Source: Bacillota bacterium (GTDB taxonomy: Bacteria; Bacillota; Limnochordia; Darwinibacteriales; Darwinibacteriaceae). From it: a stretch of DNA of 6,843 nucleotides. The stretch's first letter is position 1. Each line of letters starts with the position of its first letter. The stretch is from contig JAAZLY010000057.1 in NCBI GenBank assembly GCA_012799115.1, positions 1 through 6,843 on the forward strand, read 5' to 3'. The translations under genes were made by a program, and so were the position numbers. Positions 1 to 6,514 of this stretch are shown in pieces. The notes beneath the pieces were generated by a model, which ran no database searches, was not told the DNA's origin, and worked only from the letters and a program-made list of their open reading frames with translations.

Positions 1-25
1 TGCTCTACCATTGAGCCACACCAGC
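1..25 (-). tRNA. 5' part of a tRNA cut by the window edge (possibly tRNA-Thr)
   Basis: The reverse complement begins with acceptor strand GCTGGTG, followed by a D-arm (GTGGCTCAATGGTAGAGCA) that matches the D-arm of the complete tRNA-Gly next to it. Positions 1-20 and 83-102 are identical over 20 nt. The anticodon lies outside the window, so the identity cannot be read. A GCTGGTG acceptor resembles bacterial tRNA-Thr, but that is only a guess. It sits 7 nt downstream of tRNA-Gly on the same strand and probably belongs to the same transcript. Confidence 0.85.
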
Positions 26-32
26 ATAAAAT

Positions 33-107
33 TGGAGCGGACGACGAGATTCGAACTCGCAACCCTCGGCTTGGGAAGCCGATGCTCTACCATTGAGCCA
101 CATCCGC
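33..107 (-). tRNA. tRNA-Gly (anticodon CCC)
   Basis: The minus strand folds into a full cloverleaf. Acceptor strand GCGGATG pairs with CGTCCGC (one G-T pair), followed by discriminator T and an encoded CCA at 35-33. The anticodon arm is TCGGC-TTCCCAA-GCCGA, which gives anticodon CCC and reads the glycine codon GGG. The T-arm contains the canonical TTCGAAT. It is the first gene after the promoter at 120-148 and is followed after 7 nt by another tRNA, so this is the start of a tRNA cluster that continues beyond the window. Confidence 0.96.
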
Positions 108-119
108 TTTCTGTCTACC

Positions 120-148
120 ATTATAGAAAAAACGCAGCTGGAAATCAA
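120..148 (-). promoter_or_regulatory. Promoter of the tRNA-Gly cluster
   Basis: On the minus strand, TTGATT (148-143) is separated by exactly 17 bp from a perfect TATAAT (125-120). The expected transcription start is about 5-7 nt before the tRNA-Gly 5' end at 107, as expected for a stable-RNA promoter. The same -35, spacer length and -10 occur before tRNA-Arg at 6470-6498. Confidence 0.85.
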
Positions 149-226
149 GGGTGTTCTGCAGGTTTTGTGCAGGAAAGGTAAGGACGAGGGCGAAGTATAA
201 GTATGCTTTTGAAAGGCGTGACAACG

Positions 227-1792
227 ATGACCAAGGTGAGATGTGTCTCCATTATCCTAGTTATCCTGTTTGTGGTAACCCCGGCGGCTTATACCAGAGA
301 TTATATCGAAGTCTGGCCGGAAGGCTGGTCCGAGATAACTCCATTCTTCCCTACTAGCATATTTGCCGACCGCTTCTTTGTGACCTCTGATCCTCATGGG
401 ACCAGCTTTCTAAGTGTGGATGGTTTGTATTTTAGAGAGCTCGACTTGACATACCGTTTGCTACAAGACGACGAAGTAATAGAAGAAGTGGTGTTAACAA
501 GCGGGGCCGAAATCGGCGGCGCTTTTTTAGGGCTTGATGAGAACGGTGTTCGCTATGCTCTGTGGATCGAACGGTCCCCTGGATCAAATACTATCAAGTA
601 CGCTGCCTTTCGTAGCCCCTACGCTGGGCATGAACCCGTAGTCTTACTGCAAACGGATCGCCTAATTCAGGATCTAGAAGCATACCAGAGCGGCGGGGAG
701 ACCCACGTAGTATGGTCTGAGCGGATCGATAACTTTCAGATTCGCTATGCAGTGGTTCGAGGCGGCGAGGTTGTGCTCTTGGAGACCGTAACAGATACCA
801 AGGATGTGTCTGTCAAACCTAGTGTTACCCTTGATCAAGCTGGGTCTGTTCATATGGCTTGGATGGAAACAACCCCCCTCGGTGTGGAGGTTCGACATAG
901 TGTGAGGAGGGGAGATGGGTGGAGTGTACCTAGAAAAGTTGGCGAAGGATCGGTACAAGATATTGAACAAGGCGGCGGTGTTTCTCTGGCGAGTTTTGGG
1001 GAGACAGTGTCTGTAGCTTGGTCGGCGTTGCCGCGCAATGGTAATCGACTCGCTGTCTATATGACCACTGTGAACTTCCAAGGCGAGGCCAAAGCGCCGA
1101 CGACAGTTGCCATGGGCAGCAGACCGAAGTTTGTAGCCGGTTCGAATGGACCCGAGCTCGTGTGGCAAGGCCTTGGCCCTTTTGGTGCCCAGGTCAACTA
1201 TCTAGATCTGGAAGGTAACATTACGAATCTTACGGTGGGCCGAAAAGGTGCGTTTCGACCTGAAGCCTATCATAGGGAAGGTTTCTCTTATGTTTACTGG
1301 CTACAGGCAGAGGCTGATGGTGGTTACCGGGTCTATGGGATACAAAACGAATCACCCAAGGCTCTGTCCCTCTGGCGGAAGGTGGGCATTGATGAGAGTT
1401 CGCCTGGGTATCACATTCTCTTCTTATTCATGAGCACCTTTATGTTAGCAGGCATCTATACCATGATGAATCTAGGGGTGGTTGTAGCTGTAGGACTCCT
1501 CTCTGTCCTACTAGATAGGATCAGGGCCTACAAAAGCCAGGGGCTTTTGTATCGTGTGGTCCTCCTTGGCACACTCATGCTACTTGTGCGGCGACTTCCG
1601 ATTCCCGCGGGCAGTCCCCAGTTTTTTGGCCTAGTGCATTATTGGCTATCCTATGTCTTGGCCACATTAGGCACATTTGTGATACTCAGTAGGGTCAAGC
1701 AACGTGGAATGTTCTTAACAACCGGCATCCTGTTAGTGTGGATGATGCTGTACCAGTTCTTCGCCCTGATTCCCCAAACGATTCTACGCTAA
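227..1792 (+). CDS. Exported beta-propeller-like protein with five C-terminal membrane segments, function unknown
   Basis: I do not recognise a named family. From the ATG at 227 the product has 521 residues. It starts with a signal peptide or membrane anchor (MTKVR, then a hydrophobic stretch to about residue 20). Residues about 50-375 carry repeats of the form G-x-x-hydrophobic-x-[AV]-W, with Trp at 113, 163, 212, 265, 313 and 358. The spacing is 45-53 residues, and a weaker copy without Trp lies near residue 63. This fits a six- or seven-bladed beta-propeller, broadly sialidase-like, outside the membrane. Residues about 395-515 hold five hydrophobic helices with short basic connectors, and the C-terminus is TILR. 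The start is uncertain: ATG 227 has AAAGG 10 nt upstream and a typical signal-peptide n-region, while the in-frame ATG 203 has only a weak GAGGG 12 nt upstream. The gene is followed after 53 nt by a small membrane-protein gene with no plus-strand terminator between them, so the two may be cotranscribed. The propeller could bind a ligand or wall polymer, but no catalytic residues can be identified. Confidence 0.85.
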   Translation: MTKVRCVSIILVILFVVTPAAYTRDYIEVWPEGWSEITPFFPTSIFADRFFVTSDPHGTSFLSVDGLYFRELDLTYRLLQDDEVIEEVVLTSGAEIGGAFLGLDENGVRYALWIERSPGSNTIKYAAFRSPYAGHEPVVLLQTDRLIQDLEAYQSGGETHVVWSERIDNFQIRYAVVRGGEVVLLETVTDTKDVSVKPSVTLDQAGSVHMAWMETTPLGVEVRHSVRRGDGWSVPRKVGEGSVQDIEQGGGVSLASFGETVSVAWSALPRNGNRLAVYMTTVNFQGEAKAPTTVAMGSRPKFVAGSNGPELVWQGLGPFGAQVNYLDLEGNITNLTVGRKGAFRPEAYHREGFSYVYWLQAEADGGYRVYGIQNESPKALSLWRKVGIDESSPGYHILFLFMSTFMLAGIYTMMNLGVVVAVGLLSVLLDRIRAYKSQGLLYRVVLLGTLMLLVRRLPIPAGSPQFFGLVHYWLSYVLATLGTFVILSRVKQRGMFLTTGILLVWMMLYQFFALIPQTILR

Positions 1793-1804
1793 TCTGGGGC
1801 CGAC

Positions 1805-1832
1805 AAAAAAGATGCTTGCCGCAGCAAGCATC
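1805..1832 (-). terminator. Rho-independent terminator for minus-strand (cop operon) transcription
   Basis: Positions 1811-1819 and 1824-1832 form a perfect 9-bp stem (GATGCTTGC/GCAAGCATC) with a 4-nt loop. On the minus strand the stem is followed directly by six T (A at 1805-1810). On the plus strand it is followed by AGGAGG, so it is not a terminator in that direction. The nearest upstream minus-strand gene is csoR, ending at 2020, so this is probably where the copA-copZ-csoR transcript ends, about 190 nt beyond the csoR stop. On the plus strand the same stem abuts the Shine-Dalgarno of the gene starting at 1846. Confidence 0.85.
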
Positions 1833-1845
1833 AGGAGGTGGTCGC

Positions 1846-2031
1846 ATGAGTGAGAAGCAATCCTGGAGAACATTGTTCACCATCGTCTTGGTTTTCCTAG
1901 GGGGAATGGTCGCCGTTTTTGCTAGTTTTGCCGTGGGGGGGTTTCCCTTTGTCAGCGACACCGTCCCACAAATGGTTTGGTGTGAATTAGCGCTCTTGCT
2001 CGTCCTATTGGTACTTCCCTTATTTCGTTAG
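1846..2031 (+). CDS. Small two-helix membrane protein, function unknown
   Basis: This ORF encodes 61 residues starting MSEKQSWR. The start is fixed by a strong Shine-Dalgarno, AGGAGGTG at 1833-1840, five nt before the ATG; the longer in-frame ORF upstream has no such signal. Two hydrophobic segments (about residues 8-32 and 43-60) are separated by a short polar loop, and the C-terminus is LPLFR. The predicted topology is therefore a helical hairpin in the membrane. I recognise no family. It lies 53 nt after the propeller/membrane protein gene and may share its transcript. Its last 12 bp overlap the end of csoR tail to tail. If the cop operon terminates at 1805-1832, the whole gene including its ribosome binding site is covered by antisense RNA. 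The ORF is short, so coding status rests mainly on the Shine-Dalgarno and the membrane-like composition. Confidence 0.72.
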   Translation: MSEKQSWRTLFTIVLVFLGGMVAVFASFAVGGFPFVSDTVPQMVWCELALLLVLLVLPLFR

Positions 2032-2283
2032 CTTGTCAATAATGGTCATGATCTCGGTGATCTTCTCTTCAGCATCATCTGTTTCTACAGCCTCTCTAAC
2101 GCAGTGGTCGATATGATCGTGGAGAATCTGACTGTTCACGTTGCGCAGAATCGCCTGCGTGGCTAGGATCTGATTGGAAATGTCTACGCAGTAACGATCT
2201 TCCTCTACCATACGCATGAGGCCATCGATTTGGCCCCTGGCGGTCTTAAGAAGACGCGTGACTTTCTCGCGCTCGCTTCTCAT
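2020..2283 (-). CDS. csoR: CsoR family copper-sensing transcriptional repressor
   Basis: The product has 87 residues, a normal length for the all-helical CsoR/RcnR/FrmR family. The N-terminus (EREKVTRLLKTARGQIDGL) is the typical family start, followed by E-E-D-R-Y-C. The Cu(I) ligands are present with the spacing known from Mycobacterium tuberculosis CsoR (Cys36-His61-Cys65): here Cys32, His57 and Cys61. This Cys-His-Cys pattern separates copper sensors from the nickel/cobalt (RcnR) and formaldehyde (FrmR) branches. In this family the apo-protein binds a G/C-tract inverted repeat and lets go when it binds Cu(I). Here the likely operator is 4811-4827, which would make the operon autoregulated. 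Its ATG overlaps the copZ stop in an ATGA arrangement (4 nt), which suggests translational coupling; a weak AAAGGA lies 11 nt upstream. The 3' end overlaps the small plus-strand gene by 12 bp. Confidence 0.95.
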   Translation of the reverse strand: MRSEREKVTRLLKTARGQIDGLMRMVEEDRYCVDISNQILATQAILRNVNSQILHDHIDHCVREAVETDDAEEKITEIMTIIDKLTK

Positions 2284-2510
2284 AGCCCCAAGAATCCTTT
2301 CTTGTCTGAGATGGAGACAACTTCATACCCTGCATCACTCACTGCAGCACGTACAGCTTCTTCATCCCATGTTCCACTGACTGAGATGATGGCCTGGTCT
2401 TTCTTGTGGTTGACATTGGCAGTAAGACCGGGAAGCTTGTTGAGTGCAGCCTCAACTCTCCCTTGACAATGCTCACAGGTCATACCCTTGATTTTCACAA
2501 CTTTCTTCAT
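2280..2510 (-). CDS. copZ: Copper chaperone CopZ (single HMA domain)
   Basis: The product is a 76-residue cytoplasmic protein made of one heavy-metal-associated domain. It has the Cu(I)-binding motif GMTCEHC (Cys12, Cys15), a V-E-A-A-L-N-K-L-P-G helix and the typical late D-A-G-Y-E-V element. CopZ proteins carry Cu(I) to the CopA ATPase and can hand it to CsoR. The start is the ATG at 2510: GGAGAG lies 6 nt upstream, while the in-frame ATG at 2525 directly follows the copA stop and would leave the Shine-Dalgarno inside the gene. It begins 15 nt after copA ends and overlaps csoR by 4 nt, so all three genes form one transcript. The extended tail after the domain (SDKKGFLGL) is short and unremarkable. 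Confidence 0.95.
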   Translation of the reverse strand: MKKVVKIKGMTCEHCQGRVEAALNKLPGLTANVNHKKDQAIISVSGTWDEEAVRAAVSDAGYEVVSISDKKGFLGL

Positions 2511-2525
2511 GATCAACTCTCCCAT

Positions 2526-4793
2526 CTATTTATCTGGATTGAAGCGCCTGAGGCGCAAGGCATTCGAAACTACGAAGATCGAACTTAGACTCATAGCTGC
2601 CGCTGCATACATTGGGTTTAGCCTCCAGCCGAAGAAGGGGTAGAGGAGACCAGCGGCAAGGGGAATCCCTAGGGTGTTGTAGAAAAAGGCCCAAAAGAGA
2701 TTCTGTTTAATGTTTCGTAAGGTAGCTTTACTGAGTTTGATGGCGGTTGCGACATCCCTTAAGTCGTTTTTCATCAGAACGATGTCGGCTGACTCGATAG
2801 CAACATCCGTGCCTGCACCAATGGCGATTCCCACATCTGCTCTGGCCAGAGCTGGAGCGTCATTGACACCGTCTCCTACCATGGCAACGGTGTTTCCTTG
2901 TTCTTGCAGCAGGCGAATTTCCCGTTCCTTGTCTTCTGGCAAGACTTCAGCGATAACGGTCTTAATGCCAAGGTCACGACGGATCGCTTCGGCAGTTCTC
3001 TTGTTGTCGCCCGTTAGCATTACTACGTCGATTCCCAGTTTGGTCAAATCACGAATGGCTTGTTTACTTGTTGGCTTCACAACATCGGCCACTGCGATGA
3101 TACCCAGGACTTCACCTTCACTGGCAAAGTACATGGGGGTTTTCCCCTGTTCTGCTAGGCGATGGGCTCTGGTTTCAAACTCGCTCAGGTCTATATTGTT
3201 GTCTCGCATAAAGGAGAGATTACCCGCCAAGTAGGGACGTTCTTTGATCATCCCTTGGACACCCTTGCCCGGTACGGCCAGGAAGTCGTGTACTTCCTCA
3301 AATAGAACTTGATCTTCCACACCTTTGGTGACAATGGCTTCAGCCAGAGGATGCTCCGATGGTTTCTCCAGGGAGGAACCAATGATGAGTAGTTCCCTTT
3401 CACTGAGCGTGGAACCAGGGATAATATCGGTCACCTTAGGCTTACCCTCGGTAATGGTGCCGGTCTTATCGAGTACCACCGTATTTACGCCATGCGATGT
3501 TTCTAGTGACTCAGCGGACTTGATCAAAATCCCGTGGAGGGCTCCTTGTCCCGTGCCAACCATAATGGCAACCGGTGTGGCTAGTCCTAAGGCACAGGGG
3601 CAGGAGATGACCAAGACGGCAACTCCAATTGTCAAAGCAAACTCGAATGGATAACCCAAGAGCAGCCAAACAATGAAGGATGCCAGAGCGATAGTAATAA
3701 CGACTGGAACGAAGATGCCACTGATCTTGTCAGCCAACTTGGCAATAGGTGCCTTGGAGGAGCTCGCTTCTTCCACCAAGCGTATAATCTGTGCAAGTGT
3801 AGTATCGTCACCAATTCTTGTAGCCTTAAAACGGAAGGAACCGGCTTTGTTGATGGTGGCCGAAATGACCTTGTCACCAACATTTTTGGCGACAGGGATA
3901 CTCTCACCTGTAAGGGCGGATTCATCCACTGCGGAGCTTCCCTCAATAATGACGCCGTCTACCGGGATACTCTGCCCAGGCTTAATCACGATAATGTCGC
4001 CTTCGACAAGATCCGCCACCGGAACCTCCACTTCTTGGTTATCTCTGATGACAGTGGCAACTTTCGGCGCCAGGTCAATAAGTTTAGCGATGGCATCAGA
4101 AGTGCGCCCTTTGGAGCGGGCTTCGAGAAACTTACCCAAGGTAATTAGGGCCAGAATCATTGCCGCCGACTCAAAGTATAGATCGTGGCTATAGCGCATA
4201 ACTAAGTCTAGATCTCCATGCCCGAGTCCCCAAGTGATTCGAAACATGGCAAAGATTCCGTAGACGATGGCTGCTCCAGAACCGATGGCAATTAAAGAGT
4301 CCATATTAGGACTGCGGCGCCACAGGGTCTTAAAGCCCGTTTGGTAATATTTGCGATTTGCATAGACTACAGGCAGGGTCAAAAGAAACTGGGCCAAGGC
4401 CATGGTTGCAGCATTTTCTACGCCTAACAGGAAAGAGGGGACAGGCAGACCAACCATATGTCCCATGGCAATATACATGAGAAGTACCATAAATACCATG
4501 GAGACGATGGCGCGCTGTTTCATCTCGTCAATTTCATCTTGAACATGATTCTCTTCACTGGTCTTGGCCGGTGTTCCTGCACCTGCGACGGAGGCAGTAT
4601 ACCCGGCGTCTGTAACCGCCTGAATGATTGAGCTGGCCTCCACAAGGCTGTCGTCATACTCCACAGTCATGTTATTGGATAGAAGATTTACGTTAACGGA
4701 GGAGACCCCTTCCATATGTCCAACCGCTTTTTCCACAGAGGCAGAACAAGCAGAACAGGTCATTCCAACTACATTGAACTTTTCTTTCTTCAT
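2526..4793 (-). CDS. copA: Cu(I)-exporting P1B-type ATPase CopA
   Basis: The product has 755 residues from the ATG at 4793. It is an inner-membrane ATPase that pumps Cu(I) out of the cytoplasm. In order, it has one N-terminal metal-binding domain with GMTCSAC (Cys13, Cys16), four membrane helices (about 95-225), the actuator loop with TGES (295-298), a helix pair whose second member holds the CPC ion-binding motif (398-400), the phosphorylation motif DKTGT (Asp442), the P1B-specific His-Pro pair (481-482), the hinge motif GDGVND (640-645), and two final helices with Tyr-Asn (705-706) and MSLSS (734-738). CPC plus YN plus MxxSS marks the Cu(I)-specific P1B-1 subgroup rather than Zn/Cd/Pb pumps. 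All catalytic motifs are intact. GAGGAG lies 8 nt before the ATG. A GTG nine bases further upstream (4802) overlaps this Shine-Dalgarno and is unlikely to be the start. copZ follows 15 nt downstream, then csoR. Many relatives have two N-terminal metal-binding domains; this one has a single one. Confidence 0.98.
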   Translation of the reverse strand: MKKEKFNVVGMTCSACSASVEKAVGHMEGVSSVNVNLLSNNMTVEYDDSLVEASSIIQAVTDAGYTASVAGAGTPAKTSEENHVQDEIDEMKQRAIVSMVFMVLLMYIAMGHMVGLPVPSFLLGVENAATMALAQFLLTLPVVYANRKYYQTGFKTLWRRSPNMDSLIAIGSGAAIVYGIFAMFRITWGLGHGDLDLVMRYSHDLYFESAAMILALITLGKFLEARSKGRTSDAIAKLIDLAPKVATVIRDNQEVEVPVADLVEGDIIVIKPGQSIPVDGVIIEGSSAVDESALTGESIPVAKNVGDKVISATINKAGSFRFKATRIGDDTTLAQIIRLVEEASSSKAPIAKLADKISGIFVPVVITIALASFIVWLLLGYPFEFALTIGVAVLVISCPCALGLATPVAIMVGTGQGALHGILIKSAESLETSHGVNTVVLDKTGTITEGKPKVTDIIPGSTLSERELLIIGSSLEKPSEHPLAEAIVTKGVEDQVLFEEVHDFLAVPGKGVQGMIKERPYLAGNLSFMRDNNIDLSEFETRAHRLAEQGKTPMYFASEGEVLGIIAVADVVKPTSKQAIRDLTKLGIDVVMLTGDNKRTAEAIRRDLGIKTVIAEVLPEDKEREIRLLQEQGNTVAMVGDGVNDAPALARADVGIAIGAGTDVAIESADIVLMKNDLRDVATAIKLSKATLRNIKQNLFWAFFYNTLGIPLAAGLLYPFFGWRLNPMYAAAAMSLSSIFVVSNALRLRRFNPDK

Positions 4794-4810
4794 CGTTTCC
4801 ACTCCTCACC

Positions 4811-4827
4811 ACACCCCCGGGGGGTGT
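4811..4827. promoter_or_regulatory. Probable CsoR operator of the cop operon
   Basis: ACACCCCC-G-GGGGGTGT is a perfect 8-bp inverted repeat around one central base, lying between the copA promoter and the copA start. Known CsoR operators are inverted repeats with a C-tract and a G-tract flanked by T/A-containing arms, and this fits that pattern. It begins a few bases after the predicted transcription start, so bound CsoR would block the initiating polymerase. A csoR gene sits in the same operon, which supports the assignment. Confidence 0.8.
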
Positions 4828-4837
4828 CATCGATTTA

Positions 4838-4867
4838 AGTATATAGCAATATTTTGCTCCTTGTCAA
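4838..4867 (-). promoter_or_regulatory. Promoter of the copA-copZ-csoR operon
   Basis: On the minus strand, a consensus TTGACA (4867-4862) is followed after 18 bp by TATACT (4843-4838). An alternative -10, TATATA, has a 16-bp spacer. Transcription would start near 4831, giving a leader of roughly 38 nt that contains the putative CsoR operator and the GAGGAG ribosome binding site (4807-4802). The spacer contains a small palindrome (AGCAA-TATT-TTGCT, 4845-4858) of unknown meaning. Confidence 0.8.
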
Positions 4868-4954
4868 GGGTAAACACTCTCGAAGCACTCTAGAGAAGGA
4901 GAACGATCGCTGCAGGGGAATATTGGATATTACCAAAGGGCAGGGAGTGGAGAA

Positions 4955-6433
4955 ATGGAGCAGAAGAACAGGTTTCTGTCAGTTGTTGTCTTCTGTATCG
5001 TGTTCTCGACTGTGTTCTTCCTTCCCCTACAGGTCTGGGCAGAGTGGAAGCAAGAGGTCCAAGAGATTGCGGCTCAAAATCGACCTAATCACGCTACATC
5101 CATAGATGAGGCCCAAATAAGAGGGGAGTTCACAGAACTTCTCTATCATTATGAGTCTCTAGACGGGCAACCAATCATAACGCCCATAGCACCAGAGCCT
5201 AGTTCTCCCAGGGTAGTGATCTCCAACCAAGAGGCTGTGGAGGATGTTGAATATCTGTTTTCGGTTATGAAGTACGGATATGTGGGTTATCAGTACTTCG
5301 GCGGTGATGAACGCTTTGGGACGGCGAAAGAGAGGATTCTGGAGCAGCTGCAAGCTAGGACTTCTCATGAAATGGCTGTGAGAACCTTCTATGACCTTCT
5401 CTGCGACCATTTAGGGTTTATCAATGATGGGCACTTTTACCTAGGGAATCGCTCTTTTCGCAGGGCCCAGGTTATGATGATGGATTTCGACTATGGTTTT
5501 CTTAGGGACGAAAACGGCTACTATACCAAGCGCGGTGGTACGAAAGCGTACTTGGAACTGGTAAATGGTGAACCACCAGATCCATATCTTTGGCCTGCAC
5601 TAAACGGAGACGGAGAGATTGTCTATCGGATCGGCAGACTAAGGTCTACGGATGAAGGCGACGATGCATTCGAGTTAATAGAACTACTTTTACGTGCAGG
5701 TGAGTCGACGCGGCAAGACTATGCAGTCATAGAGCCGTCTACTGGTTCTGCTCTAGACGGCGACGGTTATGAACAGTATTCCCTTGATGGTGTCCCTGTA
5801 GTGAGTCTAAGGAGCTTTCCGTATGGTTCTGCAATGAAAGACTTCGTGCAAGACGCTTATGACTTGAAACTCCAGGATGCATTTGTGATCGATTTACGTT
5901 CCAATAGAGGGGGTGACACGGGAGCTCTATTGGAGTGGATGGAGATTTTGGCAGATGGTCCTATCGGATTTCCCCACGCAAGCGTGGGATTAAAGACCGA
6001 GACAGTCGACACTCTGGCCAGAATGTCCTGGCCGTTGATTCAGCCGGAGTTGTATCGACCTGAAAAGGGTTGGACCGAGATCATGCTGCATCTGGAGAAC
6101 ATACGCATAGACAATCAAGCCAAAATCGTCGTTCTGACGGACTCGCACACCGTATCGGCTGGAGAGCTTTTTGTCGAACTCTTACGACGGGTGGAAAATG
6201 TGGTCTTTATTGGCGTGAACACGGCGGGTGCATATCTAACGGGAAATCCAGTTTGGAGTTCTCTGCCCAACTCTGGACTGGAACTTCATTTTGGCACGGC
6301 ACTATTTCTGGCAGTGGATGCAGGAGCTCTAGTCGATCGAGAGGGTAAGGGGTTCTTGCCGGACTTTTGGGTTCGTCCGGAAGATGCTTTAGACTTGGCT
6401 ATCAGATTTATCCGTAATTATGGATTAAAGTAG
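4955..6433 (+). CDS. Exported S41-family (tail-specific/tricorn-like) peptidase
   Basis: The product has 492 residues with a clear signal peptide: MEQKNR, a hydrophobic stretch from about 8 to 26, and a likely cleavage after V-W-A (residue 29). The C-terminal half is recognisable as an S41 peptidase fold: VIDLRSNRGG (311-320), VVLTDSHTVSAGELF with the putative nucleophile Ser401, a V-N-T-A-G segment (421-425), and the closing EGKGFLPDFWV (463-473). An upstream D-G-H (158-160) in a helical N-terminal domain resembles the histidine region of tricorn-type members. Residues about 195-230 (ELVNGEPPDPY) may be a reduced PDZ-like part. The CtpA-type catalytic lysine, expected at the T-x-G-K position, is Ala426, so a Ser-Lys dyad is absent. 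It may use His160, or be inactive. GGGAG lies 7 nt before the ATG. It is divergent from copA; I found no convincing promoter in 4868-4954, and no terminator before tRNA-Arg. The substrate is unknown. Confidence 0.88.
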   Translation: MEQKNRFLSVVVFCIVFSTVFFLPLQVWAEWKQEVQEIAAQNRPNHATSIDEAQIRGEFTELLYHYESLDGQPIITPIAPEPSSPRVVISNQEAVEDVEYLFSVMKYGYVGYQYFGGDERFGTAKERILEQLQARTSHEMAVRTFYDLLCDHLGFINDGHFYLGNRSFRRAQVMMMDFDYGFLRDENGYYTKRGGTKAYLELVNGEPPDPYLWPALNGDGEIVYRIGRLRSTDEGDDAFELIELLLRAGESTRQDYAVIEPSTGSALDGDGYEQYSLDGVPVVSLRSFPYGSAMKDFVQDAYDLKLQDAFVIDLRSNRGGDTGALLEWMEILADGPIGFPHASVGLKTETVDTLARMSWPLIQPELYRPEKGWTEIMLHLENIRIDNQAKIVVLTDSHTVSAGELFVELLRRVENVVFIGVNTAGAYLTGNPVWSSLPNSGLELHFGTALFLAVDAGALVDREGKGFLPDFWVRPEDALDLAIRFIRNYGLK

Positions 6434-6469
6434 GCTCGGGATGCGAAGAAATCTGCCTTGCGGTGGTCC

Positions 6470-6498
6470 TTGATTTTCCCCTGGCTAGCTGTTATAAT
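6470..6498 (+). promoter_or_regulatory. Promoter of tRNA-Arg
   Basis: TTGATT (6470-6475), a 17-bp spacer and a perfect TATAAT (6493-6498) place the transcription start near 6505, about 10 nt before the mature tRNA. The two hexamers and the spacer length are identical to the promoter of the tRNA-Gly cluster at 120-148. Confidence 0.87.
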
Positions 6499-6514
6499 TA
6501 CCTTGTCGTAAAAC

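Noticed and set aside
1..102. 20-nt direct repeat (1-20 and 83-102)
   Set aside because: It is the shared D-arm of two adjacent tRNA genes, not a mobile-element or attachment-site duplication.
674..1168. Long minus-strand ORF inside the propeller gene
   Set aside because: No ribosome binding site, no recognisable protein character, and it lies entirely opposite a well-supported coding region with regular repeats.
2526..4802. GTG at 4802 as the copA start
   Set aside because: The GTG overlaps the GAGGAG ribosome binding site; the ATG at 4793 has the correct 8-nt spacing.
4845..4858. Palindrome AGCAA-TATT-TTGCT in the cop promoter spacer
   Set aside because: Only 5 bp per arm in AT-rich promoter DNA; it is within what chance would give, and no second regulator gene is present.
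4868..4954. Possible plus-strand promoter for the S41 gene
   Set aside because: TTGTCA at 4861-4866 has no acceptable -10 at 16-19 bp, and no other hexamer pair is convincing.
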